A DNA stretch of 64,000 nt, taken from assembly GCA_001314655.1 (NCBI GenBank), contig LJSF01000006.1, positions 105,054 to 169,053 on the forward strand. The letters run 5' to 3'. The position numbers and the translations under genes were made by a program. How positions within the stretch are numbered: the first letter of the stretch is position 1; every line of letters begins with the position of its first letter. The notes under the pieces are model-generated. The model saw only the letters and a program-made list of their open reading frames with translations, was not told where the DNA came from and did not search any database. Shown here piece after piece: positions 35,150 through 43,811 of this stretch. Source of the DNA: Rhodobacteraceae bacterium HLUCCA08 (GTDB taxonomy: Bacteria; Pseudomonadota; Alphaproteobacteria; Rhodobacterales; Rhodobacteraceae).

Positions 35150-35542
35150 CTATTGCCGGGTCCAGACCCCGCCTTCGCGGCAGATGCCCAGCGCGCAGCC
35201 CGACACCGACAGCTGGTTGCCGGTCAGCACCAGGCGCGAATTGTAGGTCTTGTCCCGATCCGGCGCCCAGACCTTGCCGCGGTATTCATTGCCCGAATGG
35301 AGCGCGGTGTCGAAGATGATCATCCGACCGACATTGGCGCTGTCGACCTGGTTGCCATCGGCATCGAAGGCGCGCACCAACTGGCCGCACAGCAGCGCGG
35401 CATCGCCGGCGCAGGGGCCGACCTGGACCAGCCCGGTATTGCCGTTGTCGTCGGGCGCGGTGCGCCAGGTGCCTTGCAGCGGGTCGGCGGCGGCGGCGCT
35501 GGCCATCAGGCCGAGCGCGGCGCCCAGAAGCAACGTTTTCAT
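35150..35542 (-). CDS. Exported DUF2147 protein
   Basis: 130 residues. A signal peptide (MKTLLLGAALGLMASAAAA) precedes a small DUF2147 beta-barrel-like domain (DPLQGTWRTAP at the start, GKVWAPDRDKTYNSRLVL, then CALGICREGGVWTRQ). Typical family size; function unknown, sometimes near lipid or stress genes. Lies opposite to and within the his cluster, 3 bases from the end of the preceding gene. Confidence 0.88.
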   Translation of the reverse strand: MKTLLLGAALGLMASAAAADPLQGTWRTAPDDNGNTGLVQVGPCAGDAALLCGQLVRAFDADGNQVDSANVGRMIIFDTALHSGNEYRGKVWAPDRDKTYNSRLVLTGNQLSVSGCALGICREGGVWTRQ

Positions 35543-35668
35543 GTCTGTCCTCCCTGGATTGGCGCGAACGGTGCCGCTGCGGGACCCCCCGATCAAGCGT
35601 GACGTGGCGTTGCATCCGCCCGGACGCGGCGGCATAAGGCGCGCGACCCGTCTGCAGGAGCCTGCGCC

Positions 35669-36385
35669 ATGATCCTCTACCCCGCCATCGACCTCAAGGA
35701 CGGCCAGGCCGTGCGGCTGATCCACGGCAAGATGGACAGCGCCACCGCCTTCAACGACGACCCGGCGGCCCAGGCCCGCAGTTTCGCCCAAGCCGGCTGC
35801 ACCTGGCTGCACCTGGTCGACCTCAACGGCGCCTTCGCCGGTCAGCCGGTCAATGGCGCCGCGGTCGAGGCGATCCTGGCCGCCGTCGACGTGCCGGCCC
35901 AGCTGGGCGGCGGCATCCGCGACATGGCCACCATCGAACGCTGGCTCGACAAGGGCCTGGCCCGGGTGATCCTGGGCACCGTCGCAGTGGAAAACCCCGA
36001 CCTGGTGCGCCAGGCCGCCCGCGCCTTTCCCGGCCGGGTCGCCGTGGGGATCGACGCCCGCCACGGCAAGGTGGCGACCAAGGGCTGGGCGACGGAAACG
36101 GATGTCGACGCGACCGAGCTGGCGCGCAGCTTCGAAGACGCCGGCGTCGCCGCGATCATCTATACCGACATCCTGCGCGACGGCGCCATGCAGGGCCCCA
36201 ATGTCGAGGCGACCGCGGCCCTGGCCCGGGCCGTGTCGATCCCGGTCATCGCCTCGGGCGGCGTGTCGTCGCTGGCCGATCTGTCGGCATTGAAGGCCAC
36301 TGGCGTGATCTCGGGCGCGATCTCGGGGCGGGCGCTTTATGACGGGGCCATCGACCTGCGGCAGGCCCTGGCCGCCCTGGCCTGA
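35669..36385 (+). CDS. hisA: ProFAR isomerase HisA
   Basis: 238-residue (beta-alpha)8 barrel isomerising ProFAR to PRFAR in histidine synthesis. The general acid/base aspartates sit in [14 protein letters not shown] (N terminus) and [15 protein letters not shown]. Phosphate-binding loops [16 protein letters not shown] and [14 protein letters not shown] match. Separated from hisH by two other genes. Confidence 0.97.
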   Translation: MILYPAIDLKDGQAVRLIHGKMDSATAFNDDPAAQARSFAQAGCTWLHLVDLNGAFAGQPVNGAAVEAILAAVDVPAQLGGGIRDMATIERWLDKGLARVILGTVAVENPDLVRQAARAFPGRVAVGIDARHGKVATKGWATETDVDATELARSFEDAGVAAIIYTDILRDGAMQGPNVEATAALARAVSIPVIASGGVSSLADLSALKATGVISGAISGRALYDGAIDLRQALAALA

Positions 36386-36400
36386 CCGGGCTGAAACCGG

Positions 36401-36853
36401 CTATTGCGCCGCTTCGGTCAGGGTGTCGAGCGCCCCGGCCATGCGCCCCAGATAGGCCGCGTCCGACGGGATCTGCAGGCCCGACAGCATGTCGGCCGGC
36501 CCTTCCCAGGCCATCCGCACGGCGCCCTCGGCATCCTCGTAGACCAGCACCCTGAGCGGCAGGTGCAGGCCGGCCAGCGGATCATCCAGGATCGCCGGCG
36601 TGCCGATCGCCGGATTGCCGAAGATCACCAGCTGCATGTCGCCCACGTCTTCGCCGATCTGGCGCGCGCCGCCGCCATGGTCGATGACTGCGAAAACGGT
36701 TGCGCCCGCCGCTTCGATCGCGGCGCTCAGGGCGGCGACGGTCTCGGGCACGGCGCCGGAGGCGGGCCGGGTCACGACCGCCTCCTGCGCGGCGGCCGAA
36801 ACCGGGTGAAGGGCCAGCAGGGCGGCGACGGACAGAACGGCAAGACGGGTCAT
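36401..36853 (-). CDS. Exported DUF302 protein
   Basis: 150 residues. A signal peptide ([23 protein letters not shown]) precedes a DUF302 domain ([51 protein letters not shown]). The family is often associated with metal or thiol stress but has no established activity. Opposite to the his genes, converging on hisA. Confidence 0.88.
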   Translation of the reverse strand: MTRLAVLSVAALLALHPVSAAAQEAVVTRPASGAVPETVAALSAAIEAAGATVFAVIDHGGGARQIGEDVGDMQLVIFGNPAIGTPAILDDPLAGLHLPLRVLVYEDAEGAVRMAWEGPADMLSGLQIPSDAAYLGRMAGALDTLTEAAQ

Positions 36854-36951
36854 GGGCAGTGTCTCCTTGCGGGGATAGGCTACGCCGCGACCTTGGCCCG
36901 GTGCCGCCCACACGGGCCAGACACCTTCGCGTGAACCGGCTTCGCGATGGC

Positions 36952-37701
36952 TCAGATCGAGCCGCCCTCGACCATGAAATTGTTCGCGCTGCACATCGCC
37001 GCGTCGTCGCTGGCCAGGAACAGCACCATCCGCGCCACATAGACCGGTTCGATCAGCACCGGCAGGCATTGCCGGCGCCGCTGCGCCTCCAGCGCCTCGG
37101 GGGTGGCCCAGAGCTCTTTCTGGCGCTCGGTCATGATCCAGCCCGGCACCACGGTATTGACCCGGATCCCGTCGCCGCCCAGCTCACGCGCCATGGTCCG
37201 GGTCAGGCCATGAACGGCGGCCTTGGCGGTGGCATAGGCCGGAAAACCCGCCCCGGCTTCCCACCAGGAATTCGAGCCCATGTTGACGATCGACCCGCCC
37301 CCGGCGCCCGCCATGCCCGGCGCCACGGCCTGGGTGGCAAAGAACATGTGCCGCAGATTGGTGTCCATCCGGTCGTCCCAATACTCCGGCGTCACCTCGC
37401 GCCAGTCATGGCGGTCGTCGCGGGCGGCATTGTTGACCAGCACCCGGGCCGGGCCGTTCGCCGCCTCCAGCGCCGCGATCCCGTCGCGCAGCGCGTCGAT
37501 ATCGGTCAGATCGCATTCGGCGAAAACCGCGCCGGTTTCGGCCGCCAGCGCCTCGGACCCCGCCCGGTCCCGGTCGAGGAACCCGACCCGGGCACCCTGG
37601 GCGGCAAAGGCGCGCACGATCTCGGCCCCGATCCCCGAGGCGCCCCCGGTGATCAGCACCGCACGGTCGCGCAGGCTGGGATGGATCGCGAAATCGGGCA
37701 T
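36952..37701 (-). CDS. Short-chain dehydrogenase/reductase
   Basis: 249 residues, classical SDR with NAD(P)-binding [18 protein letters not shown] (TGxxxGxG), NNAA, catalytic Ser in MGSNSWW and YATAK. The aspartate after the second strand (FLDRDRAG) suggests preference for NAD(H). Substrate unknown; sugar or polyol dehydrogenase is likely from general similarity. Divergent from hisF. Confidence 0.93.
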   Translation of the reverse strand: MPDFAIHPSLRDRAVLITGGASGIGAEIVRAFAAQGARVGFLDRDRAGSEALAAETGAVFAECDLTDIDALRDGIAALEAANGPARVLVNNAARDDRHDWREVTPEYWDDRMDTNLRHMFFATQAVAPGMAGAGGGSIVNMGSNSWWEAGAGFPAYATAKAAVHGLTRTMARELGGDGIRVNTVVPGWIMTERQKELWATPEALEAQRRRQCLPVLIEPVYVARMVLFLASDDAAMCSANNFMVEGGSI

Positions 37702-37782
37702 GGCGTGTCCTCCTTGTTTCGGGCCTCTGTCCCATGGCGGCGCCCCCTTTGCAAATCCCTGTCTGCGGCGTATGACGCCCCC

Positions 37783-38568
37783 ATGCTCAAGACCCGCATC
37801 ATCCCCTGCCTCGACGTGGCCGATGGCCGCGTCGTCAAGGGCGTCAACTTCGTCGACCTGGTCGATGCCGGCGACCCGGTGGACGCCGCCCGCGCCTATG
37901 ACGCCGCCGGCGCGGACGAGCTGTGTTTCCTCGACATCAACGCCACCCATGAAAACCGCGGCACGATGTATGACCTGGCCACCCGGACGGCCGAACATTG
38001 CTTCATGCCGCTGACCATCGGCGGCGGCGTGCGCAGCCACGAAGACGTGCGCGCCCTGCTGCTGGCCGGGGCCGACAAGGTGTCGTTCAACTCGGCCGCC
38101 GTGGCCGACCCGGACGTGCTGACCGAAGCCGCCCTGCGCTTCGGCTCGCAATGCATCGTCTGCGCCATCGACGCCAAGACGGTCGAGCCGGAGGATCGCG
38201 AACGCGGCACGCCGGGCCGGTGGGAAATCTTCACCCATGGCGGCCGCAAACCCACGGGCATCGACGCGGTGGAATTCGCCGTAAAAGCGGCCGAAAAGGG
38301 CGCGGGCGAGATCCTTCTGACCTCGATGGACCGCGACGGGACCAAGGCGGGGTTCAACATCGCCCTGACCCGCGCCATCGCCGACGCGGTCGGCATCCCG
38401 GTCATCGCCTCGGGCGGGGTCGGCACGCTCGACCACCTGGTCGACGGCGTGACCGAAGGCCATGCCAGCGCCGTGCTCGCCGCCTCGATCTTCCATTTCG
38501 GAACCTACACCATCGCCGAGGCCAAGCAGCATATGGCCGATGCCGGCATCCCCGTGAGGATGACATGA
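37783..38568 (+). CDS. hisF: Imidazole glycerol phosphate synthase, cyclase subunit
   Basis: 261-residue (beta-alpha)8 barrel that, with HisH, makes imidazole glycerol phosphate and AICAR. Catalytic aspartates are in [19 protein letters not shown] and [11 protein letters not shown]; the phosphate loops are [12 protein letters not shown] and [14 protein letters not shown]. Stop overlaps hisE start (ATGA). Confidence 0.97.
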   Translation: MLKTRIIPCLDVADGRVVKGVNFVDLVDAGDPVDAARAYDAAGADELCFLDINATHENRGTMYDLATRTAEHCFMPLTIGGGVRSHEDVRALLLAGADKVSFNSAAVADPDVLTEAALRFGSQCIVCAIDAKTVEPEDRERGTPGRWEIFTHGGRKPTGIDAVEFAVKAAEKGAGEILLTSMDRDGTKAGFNIALTRAIADAVGIPVIASGGVGTLDHLVDGVTEGHASAVLAASIFHFGTYTIAEAKQHMADAGIPVRMT

Positions 38569-38870
38569 CGATTTCCGACCTCGCCGCCACGATCGCCGCC
38601 CGCGCCGGGGCCGACCCGTCGGAAAGCTGGACCGCGAAACTGCTGGCCGACCCCGACAAGGCGGCCGAAAAATTCGGCGAAGAGGCGGTCGAGGCGATCA
38701 TCGAAGCGGTCAAGGGCGACAAGGCCCGCCTGACCAGCGAAGCCGCCGATGCGCTCTATCACCTGCTGGTCATGTGCGCCGCGCGCGGTGTGACCCTGGC
38801 CGATATCGAGGCCGAACTGGCCGCCCGCAGCCACCGCGGCGGGATCGCCGAAAAGGCCGCACGCCGCTGA
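38565..38870 (+). CDS. hisE: Phosphoribosyl-ATP pyrophosphatase
   Basis: 101-residue all-helical MazG-like pyrophosphohydrolase, second step of histidine synthesis. The metal-binding [15 protein letters not shown] and [17 protein letters not shown] are present. Monofunctional (hisI must be elsewhere). Translationally coupled to hisF by a 4-base overlap. Confidence 0.96.
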   Translation: MTISDLAATIAARAGADPSESWTAKLLADPDKAAEKFGEEAVEAIIEAVKGDKARLTSEAADALYHLLVMCAARGVTLADIEAELAARSHRGGIAEKAARR

Positions 38871-38873
38871 CCG

Positions 38874-38945
38874 CTTCTTTGGGTCCGGAACAGCCCGGGG
38901 GACGGCGCCGTCAGGCGCGGGGGGGCCGCGCCCCCGGCCCGGCCA
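38874..38945. repeat. Intergenic repeat, copy 2 (CTTCTTTGGGT...CCCGGGGG)
   Basis: Begins cttctttgggtccggaacag then cccggggg, followed by a GC-rich hairpin. It starts 3 bases after hisE and runs into the 3' end of the convergent CoA-binding gene, so part of that protein's GPGARPPRA tail is encoded by the element. Compare copies at 11022 and 52294. Confidence 0.5.
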
Positions 38946-39360
38946 GCCCCAGGCGCGCGATCTCGATCTTCGGACAGCGATCCATCACCACGCGCACCCC
39001 CGCCGCGCGCGCCCGGCCCGCCGCATCCGCGTCGACCACCCCCAGCTGCATCCACATCGCCTGCAGGTCCGGCCAGCGCGCAAGCGACCTGTCGACGATC
39101 CCGCCCACCGCATCGGATCGGCGAAAGATGTCGACCATGTCCACCGCATCGGGGATGTCGTCGACACTGGCGCGCACAGGCTCGCCCAGATGCACCTGAC
39201 CGGCCAGACCCGGATTGACCGGGATCACCCGGTAGCCGCGATCCTGCAGAAACCGGGCCACGCCATGGCTCGGCCTGTCGGGATTGGCGGAAAAGCCGAC
39301 CAGCGCGATCACGCGCGCCGCGGTCAGGATGTCGCGAATCTGATCGTCATCGGTGCTCAT
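38911..39360 (-). CDS. CoA-binding domain protein (YccU-like)
   Basis: 149 residues of the CoA-binding Rossmann family (VIALVGFSANPDRPSHGVAR, then YRVIPVNPG, and MDRCPKIEIARLG at the end). The family binds CoA but its physiological role is not settled. Gly/Pro/Arg-rich C-terminal tail derives from an intergenic repeat. Convergent with hisE. Confidence 0.9.
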   Translation of the reverse strand: MSTDDDQIRDILTAARVIALVGFSANPDRPSHGVARFLQDRGYRVIPVNPGLAGQVHLGEPVRASVDDIPDAVDMVDIFRRSDAVGGIVDRSLARWPDLQAMWMQLGVVDADAAGRARAAGVRVVMDRCPKIEIARLGLAGPGARPPRA

Positions 39361-39388
39361 TGCCCCTCCTACCCCGCCGGCGCGGCAG

Positions 39389-39417
39389 AAAAAAGCGCCC
39401 GGAGAAACTCCGGGCGC
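39389..39417 (-). terminator. Intrinsic terminator
   Basis: A perfect 10-bp stem GCGCCCGGAG (39395-39404) / CTCCGGGCGC (39408-39417) with a 3-nt loop, followed on the minus strand by TTTTTT (39394-39389). It is 119 bases beyond the zinc-ribbon gene stop and probably ends an sRNA as well as, or instead of, that gene's transcript. Confidence 0.85.
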
Positions 39418-39475
39418 CCAGTCACGGAACGAGGGACAGTGAGTAGAAACGCGCAGGTTCCGTTCGCGCGCTCCT
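39389..39475 (-). ncRNA. Candidate structured sRNA ending in intrinsic terminator
   Basis: The stretch between the zinc-ribbon gene and the terminator holds no gene. On the minus strand it shows a second long-range pairing, ACGGAAC (39457-39463 side) with GTTCCGT (39424-39430 side), enclosing 26 nt, plus CGCGCG/CGCGC self-pairing. It finishes in the perfect terminator. A weak promoter-like TAGGTA lies just upstream near 39480. It could equally be a 3'-UTR-derived RNA. The 5' end is an estimate. Confidence 0.4.
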
Positions 39476-39535
39476 GACCCTTACCTAGGCTCGCACCGCC
39501 GCCCTTGAAGGGGCCTTCAGCAGAATGTGAACAGG

Positions 39536-39808
39536 TCAGTCCAGTATGTCCTCGACCACATCCCACAGCTCTTCGAAGAATTTTCGCCGCCGGCTTTTCT
39601 TGCGGCGGTCCGGACGGCGCGCCGGCGTGGCCGGGCGGGCGGGTGTCGCCGCAGGCGCAGGCGCCCGGCGGGCCTTCACCGGCATCTGCTTGAAATCATG
39701 CAGCGCCGCGCCGCAGCTCGAACAACTCAACTCGTGCCGGCCCCGGTCCAGGATCAGCGCGGCGCGGTTGCCGCAATAGCAGCAGGTGGCGATCTTCGGC
39801 GCGGGCAT
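39536..39808 (-). CDS. Small zinc-ribbon protein with basic linker
   Basis: 90 residues. The N-terminal zinc ribbon has two CxxC knuckles (ATCCYCGNRAALI and LSCSSCGAALHDF). Next is an Ala/Pro/Arg-rich linker, then a basic cluster RRKKSRRRKFFEELWD ending in VVEDILD. Possibly nucleic-acid binding. Not assigned to a characterised family. Directly downstream of rlmB (12 bases), so perhaps co-transcribed. Confidence 0.8.
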   Translation of the reverse strand: MPAPKIATCCYCGNRAALILDRGRHELSCSSCGAALHDFKQMPVKARRAPAPAATPARPATPARRPDRRKKSRRRKFFEELWDVVEDILD

Positions 39809-39820
39809 GCGGATCTTCCT

Positions 39821-40591
39821 TCACGGTTTTACCGCATATAGGGCGACCGCCGCCGCGTTGGAGACGTTGAGCGACCCGAAATCGCGGGCGAAGGGGATTT
39901 TCACCAGCGTGTCGCAGGTCGCGCGGGTCTTGTCGCGCAATCCGGGCCCTTCCGCGCCCAGCACCAGGGCGATCGGCCGGTCGCGCTGGTCCCGGGTGGC
40001 CTCGTCGATGCTCTCCTCGGCCTCTCCGGCCAGGCCCAGCACCAGATAGCCCATGGCCTTCAGCCGCTCCATGGCGTCGGCCAGGTTGGTGACCCGCAGA
40101 TAGGGCTGGCGTTCCAGCGCGCCGCTGGCGGTCTTGGCCAGGGCGCCGGTCTCGGGCGCGCTGTGCCGGGCCACGGCCACCACCGCCGCGGCCCCGAACA
40201 CCTCGGCCGAGCGCAGGATCGCGCCCACGTTATGCGGGTCCGTCACCCGGTCCAGCAGCACGACCCGCGCCCGCGGGCCGGCCGCACAGACCGCGTCGAG
40301 CGATCCCCAGTCCAGCGGCTTCACCTCCAGCGCCGCGCCCTGGTGCACCGATCCGGGATCGAGCGGCGCGGCGAAGCGGCGCGGATCGCTGATTTCGGGC
40401 TCGGGGCCCGCGGCCACCGCGTCGCCCAGACGGTCAAGCGCATTCCTGGTCACCACCAGTCGCAGCTTCTCGCGCGCCGGGTTCAGCAGCGCATCGCGCA
40501 CCGCATGCAGGCCGAACAGCCACAGGGTTTCCGACGCCGCCTTGCGCCGCGCCTGTTCCTTGTCGATCACCCATTGCGGCTTTTTCGCCAT
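39821..40591 (-). CDS. rlmB: 23S rRNA 2'-O-methyltransferase RlmB / SpoU family
   Basis: 256 residues from the ATG at 40591. An N-terminal RNA-binding substrate domain (LFGLHAVRDALLNPARE) precedes a SPOUT knot with motif 1 DPHNVGAILRSAEVFGA, motif 2 IALVLGAEGPGLRDKT and motif 3 FGSLNVSNAAAVALY. RlmB methylates the ribose of G2251 in 23S rRNA. Divergent from tRNA-Tyr. Confidence 0.93.
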   Translation of the reverse strand: MAKKPQWVIDKEQARRKAASETLWLFGLHAVRDALLNPAREKLRLVVTRNALDRLGDAVAAGPEPEISDPRRFAAPLDPGSVHQGAALEVKPLDWGSLDAVCAAGPRARVVLLDRVTDPHNVGAILRSAEVFGAAAVVAVARHSAPETGALAKTASGALERQPYLRVTNLADAMERLKAMGYLVLGLAGEAEESIDEATRDQRDRPIALVLGAEGPGLRDKTRATCDTLVKIPFARDFGSLNVSNAAAVALYAVKP

Positions 40592-40675
40592 CGCCCGGCT
40601 CCTCGTCATCCGAAGCCCGGGTTACGCCCCCCCGCGCCGCTTGCCAAGGTGGCGCTTCCATCGCGCGATTTGCGG

Positions 40676-40703
40676 TTGACGCCTCTGGTCCCCGCCATTA
40701 TTC
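40676..40703 (+). promoter_or_regulatory. Candidate promoter of tRNA-Tyr
   Basis: TTGACG (40676-40681) and TTATTC (40698-40703), spacer 16 bp, 13 bases before the tRNA. Confidence 0.5.
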
Positions 40704-40716
40704 CCGCCTTCGCGTC

Positions 40717-40800
40717 GGGCGACGTGCTGCAAGGTGCGGCAGCGGACTGTAACTCCGCCGGGGAGACCCATGCCTGGTTCGATTCCAGGGTCGCCCACCA
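40717..40800 (+). tRNA. tRNA-Tyr (GTA)
   Basis: 84 nt with encoded CCA. The acceptor stem GGGCGAC pairs with GTCGCCC. The anticodon stem GCGGA/TCCGC carries loop CTGTAAC with anticodon GTA. The long variable arm (CGGGGAGACCCAT) is typical of bacterial tRNA-Tyr, and the T-arm is CCTGG-TTCGATT-CCAGG. The D stem GCTG/CGGC contains one T-G pair. Position 8 is G rather than the near-universal T. Confidence 0.9.
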
Positions 40801-40844
40801 CTTCCCCCCATCTTCGACCCGGAACCACCTGCGCCCCGGGGCGT

Positions 40845-41432
40845 TCAGCCGCCGCGGGTCAGAGAAAACGAACAACACGCCCCCTGCCCCTGCGCGGCGC
40901 AGCGGGTTTCGGTGCAGCGCGCATCCGGCGCGACCAGCACCCGGTAAAGCCGTTCGAACACCGCCGCGTGCCAGGCGCAAAGCGGCCGGTCGGCCCGTTC
41001 GCCCCGGATCAGCGGGTTGTCCGTGATCTCGAACACCCAGGCGCCGCGGCGATGGAACGCCCCGGAGCCGGCAAAGGTCCAGGCATGCTGCGCGATCGCG
41101 CGGGACAGAAGCGGCGCGGCCAAGGCGGCGGGCAGCGCCCGCAACACCGCCTGGGCCGGGGCCGGGATGCGATGGGCCAGGATGTAATCGGCGGTGCGGC
41201 GCCCGGCCTCGGCGGCGATGCGCGGCGCGTCATCGCCCGTCTGCCGGCGCAGCTGGGCATGCAGGCGCGCCGCTTCGACCTCGGGGATCATGTGGTGGCC
41301 GTCGGGCACCGCGACCAGCCCCGCGCCGGCACGGATCCGGGCAAGGGCCTCGTCCCCTGCCAGGTCCTCGATCGCCGGCAGCATCTGCAGGATCGCGTTC
41401 GGGCCGATCTCTCCGGCGCTGGCCCCGGCCAT
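40845..41432 (-). CDS. bchJ: Bacteriochlorophyll biosynthesis protein BchJ (V4R domain)
   Basis: 195 residues. The V4R (4-vinyl reductase-like) domain is recognisable in the C-terminal half (TFAGSGAFHRRGAWVFEITDN and the cysteine-rich CTETRCAAQGQGACCSF, probably metal-binding). BchJ was once thought to be the 8-vinyl reductase; later work assigns that activity to other enzymes (BciA/BciB, or chlorophyllide oxidoreductase) and suggests BchJ helps deliver or handle porphyrin intermediates. Lies 6 bases after bchE and surely shares its promoter. Confidence 0.93.
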   Translation of the reverse strand: MAGASAGEIGPNAILQMLPAIEDLAGDEALARIRAGAGLVAVPDGHHMIPEVEAARLHAQLRRQTGDDAPRIAAEAGRRTADYILAHRIPAPAQAVLRALPAALAAPLLSRAIAQHAWTFAGSGAFHRRGAWVFEITDNPLIRGERADRPLCAWHAAVFERLYRVLVAPDARCTETRCAAQGQGACCSFSLTRGG

Positions 41433-41438
41433 CGCCGC

Positions 41439-43103
41439 TCAGGCCTCTTCCATCTGCTTGTCGCCGCCGCCGCAGGCCCGCACCTGGGCGCCGTTGGGCA
41501 TCTTGAAGTCCTGCTTGCGTTCGACCGCGCGGTCCTTCATCTGGGCGCGCACCGCCTCGCGGCGTTCGGCGGCCGCCGCGGCCTTGTCGGCGGAGGCTTC
41601 CCAATCCTCCAGCTGCGCCTCGGCCAGTTCGCGGGTCTCGTCGAAATGGAAATCGACCTTCTTCTTGGTCTGGGGGCCCCAATAGCCGACCTTGCCCAGG
41701 TCATAGAAGGTGCGCCGGAACCCGGCCCGCAGGAAGGCATAAAGGCAGCCCAGCAGGTAGCGCCGGCGGAACCCGGTGCCGCGCCAGGGGTAATGGAACA
41801 GCGCCTTGCGCATGTAGAAGCGGCGGTAATTCTTCATCACCCCGTCCAGCAATTCGCCCCGCTCCATCGCCGCCGGTTTCATGATCGGGGTGACGAAATT
41901 GTATTTCGAGAAATCATGCACCTCGACCTGGTCCTTCAACTCCTGAAACAGCGGCGTGAAGGGCCAGGGCGTGTACATCGACCAATTGGCGAGGTCCGGT
42001 TGCCAATCCCAGGCCATCTGGAAGGTTTCTTCCAGCGTTTCGGGGGTTTCGTTGTCCAGCCCGACGATGAACTGCGCCTCGACAAAGATGTCGGCCTCGC
42101 GCAGCAGGCGGATCGCTTCCTTGTTCTCGTCGACCTTGGTTTCCTTGTTGAACAGATCGAGCTTGAGCTGCGCCGCGGCCTCGGTGCCGAGGCTGACATG
42201 GACCAGCCCGGCCTGGCGGTAGAATTTCAGCAGATCGCGGTCGCGGTAGATGTCGGTCACGCGGGTGTTGATGCCCCATTTGACCCGGTCCGGCAGGCCG
42301 CGGTCGATCAGTTCCTGGCAGAAGGCGACGAATTTCTTCTTGTTGATGGTCGGTTCCTCGTCGGCCAGGATGAAGAAGCCGACGCCGTGGTTTTCGACCA
42401 GGTCCTCGATCTCGTCGACCACATCCTTGGGGTCGCGCACGCGGTAGTCGCGCCAGAATTTCCATTGCGAGCAGAACGAACAGGTGAACGGACAACCGCG
42501 GGCCAGGTTGGGGATCGCCACCCGGGTATTGAGCGGCAGGTAGATGTAGCGTTCCCACTCCAGGATCGACCAGTCGGGCTTGATCGCCGACAGGTCCTTG
42601 ACCGTGCTGGCCGCCGGGGTCGCGGTGATCTCGCCCGCGTCCAGATAGGCCAGGCCCTTGATCGCGGCACGATCGGCGGGCCAGCGGCCGTCGCGGATCG
42701 TCTGCATCAGCTCGGTGCAGATCTCTTCGCCCTCGCCGCGGACGATGACATCGACCCAGGGCGCCTCGGACAGGACCTGGCGGAACATGAAGGTGGCATG
42801 GACACCGCCCAGGATGCGCACCGCGTCGGGCACGGTTTCGGCGGCGATCTGCAGCACCCGCTCGGCGACGTAGATCGACGGCGTGATGGCGGTGACGCCG
42901 ACCGCATCGGGGGCGATCTCGGCCATGCGACGGGCCAGGTCCGCGTCCGAGACATCCTCGGTCATCGCGTCGATGAAGTGGATGTCGTCGAAACCGGCCC
43001 GGCGCAGATGGCCGGTCAGATAGGCGACCCAGGCGGGCGACCAGGTGCCGGCGATTTCGGCGCCGCCACTGTGATAATTCGGGTGAATGAACAGAATACG
43101 CAT
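41439..43103 (-). CDS. bchE: Anaerobic Mg-protoporphyrin IX monomethyl ester cyclase BchE
   Basis: 554 residues. The N-terminal B12-binding domain ([15 protein letters not shown] near the start) is followed by a radical-SAM domain with the [4Fe-4S] cysteines Cys204, Cys208 and Cys211 ([17 protein letters not shown]). Makes ring E of protochlorophyllide using water-derived oxygen, without O2. The start at 43103 fits [13 protein letters not shown]. The promoter region carries a perfect PpsR site and an overlapping FNR-type site, as expected for an enzyme needed without oxygen. The aerobic isoenzyme AcsF is also encoded in this window. Confidence 0.97.
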   Translation of the reverse strand: MRILFIHPNYHSGGAEIAGTWSPAWVAYLTGHLRRAGFDDIHFIDAMTEDVSDADLARRMAEIAPDAVGVTAITPSIYVAERVLQIAAETVPDAVRILGGVHATFMFRQVLSEAPWVDVIVRGEGEEICTELMQTIRDGRWPADRAAIKGLAYLDAGEITATPAASTVKDLSAIKPDWSILEWERYIYLPLNTRVAIPNLARGCPFTCSFCSQWKFWRDYRVRDPKDVVDEIEDLVENHGVGFFILADEEPTINKKKFVAFCQELIDRGLPDRVKWGINTRVTDIYRDRDLLKFYRQAGLVHVSLGTEAAAQLKLDLFNKETKVDENKEAIRLLREADIFVEAQFIVGLDNETPETLEETFQMAWDWQPDLANWSMYTPWPFTPLFQELKDQVEVHDFSKYNFVTPIMKPAAMERGELLDGVMKNYRRFYMRKALFHYPWRGTGFRRRYLLGCLYAFLRAGFRRTFYDLGKVGYWGPQTKKKVDFHFDETRELAEAQLEDWEASADKAAAAAERREAVRAQMKDRAVERKQDFKMPNGAQVRACGGGDKQMEEA

Positions 43104-43143
43104 GGCGGCCTCCCGGTTTGATAGGCCGAGTTTACACCTTTGG

Positions 43144-43161
43144 TGTCTAGTTTGGTTGACA
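43144..43161. promoter_or_regulatory. PpsR/CrtJ site upstream of bchE
   Basis: Perfect TGT-N12-ACA (43144-43146 and 43159-43161), 41 bases upstream of the bchE start. A further ACACCTTTGGTGT palindrome partly overlaps it on the bchE side. PpsR bound here would repress bchEJ under aerobic conditions. Confidence 0.8.
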
Positions 43162-43169
43162 TAAGTCAA
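43156..43169. promoter_or_regulatory. FNR-type (FnrL) site upstream of bchE
   Basis: TTGAC-ATAA-GTCAA, a perfect 14-bp palindrome close to the FNR consensus TTGAT-N4-ATCAA. FnrL is known to activate bchE in R. sphaeroides under low oxygen. The site overlaps the PpsR site by six bases. Confidence 0.72.
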
Positions 43170-43198
43170 TCCAAGGCCCCAAAGCCACCCCGCCCCAA

Positions 43199-43230
43199 GC
43201 AAAACGGGCCGCCCCGCAAGGGACGGCCCG
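43199..43230 (-). terminator. Terminator of cycA
   Basis: Stem GGGCCGCCCC (43206-43215) / GGGACGGCCC (43220-43229), one mismatch, loop GCAA, followed on the minus strand by GTTTTGC. It lies 26 bases beyond the cycA stop and separates cycA from the bchE promoter. Confidence 0.75.
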
Positions 43231-43255
43231 CCGGATCGGCGTCTGGCGCCGGGGG

Positions 43256-43726
43256 TCAGTTGCTGTCGGCCTCGGCCTCTTCGGCCGGCGCCAGCGAATG
43301 CAGATAGGCATAGACGTTCAGCGCGTCTTCTTCCGAGCGCAGCTGGAACGCCATGTTGCCGCGGGCGCGGTTGTTCTCGGTGATCTCGCGCAGCCAGCCG
43401 GTCGGGTCCTGGGCGTAGCCGACGAAGTTTTCCTCGGTCCACATCTCGCCCTGTTCGCCCAGTGCCAGGATCGCGTCGGAATAGCGGAAATCCTCGACCA
43501 TGCCGATGCCGCGGGTGGTGACGGCAAACAGGTTCGGGCCGGTGCGGGAATTGCGGCCGGCCAGGGTTTCGCCGTCATCGTTCACGATGACGTGGCAGGA
43601 CACGCAGTTGCGGGCAAAGATCTCTTCGCCGGCCGCGGCGTCGCCGGACGGCGCCATGGCGTGGCTTTCGGCGACGGCGGCTCCGGCCAGAAGGCCGAAT
43701 GCGGCGGTAAGGGCAAGTGTCTTCAT
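43256..43726 (-). CDS. cycA: Cytochrome c2
   Basis: 156 residues: signal peptide ([21 protein letters not shown]), haem motif CVSCH (Cys41, Cys44, His45) and distal ligand probably Met125 in ARGNMAFQL. Class I cytochrome c2 carries electrons in the periplasm from the cytochrome bc1 complex to the photosynthetic reaction centre or to oxidases. A short acidic tail (EEAEADSN) extends the usual fold. Neighbour of hemA, as in other Rhodobacterales photosynthesis clusters. Has its own terminator. Confidence 0.95.
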   Translation of the reverse strand: MKTLALTAAFGLLAGAAVAESHAMAPSGDAAAGEEIFARNCVSCHVIVNDDGETLAGRNSRTGPNLFAVTTRGIGMVEDFRYSDAILALGEQGEMWTEENFVGYAQDPTGWLREITENNRARGNMAFQLRSEEDALNVYAYLHSLAPAEEAEADSN

Positions 43727-43772
43727 GGATTTTCCTCCCTGGGAAACCTTTTGCATTCCGGACAGGAGTAAA

Positions 43773-43800
43773 CACCTAACGCCGCGCGGCCTGCGGTCAA
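43773..43800 (-). promoter_or_regulatory. Possible promoter of cycA
   Basis: On the minus strand TTGACC (43800-43795) and TAGGTG (43778-43773), spacer 16 bp, between hemA and cycA. The -10 match is poor. Confidence 0.3.
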
Positions 43801-43811
43801 GTGTCGCAATT

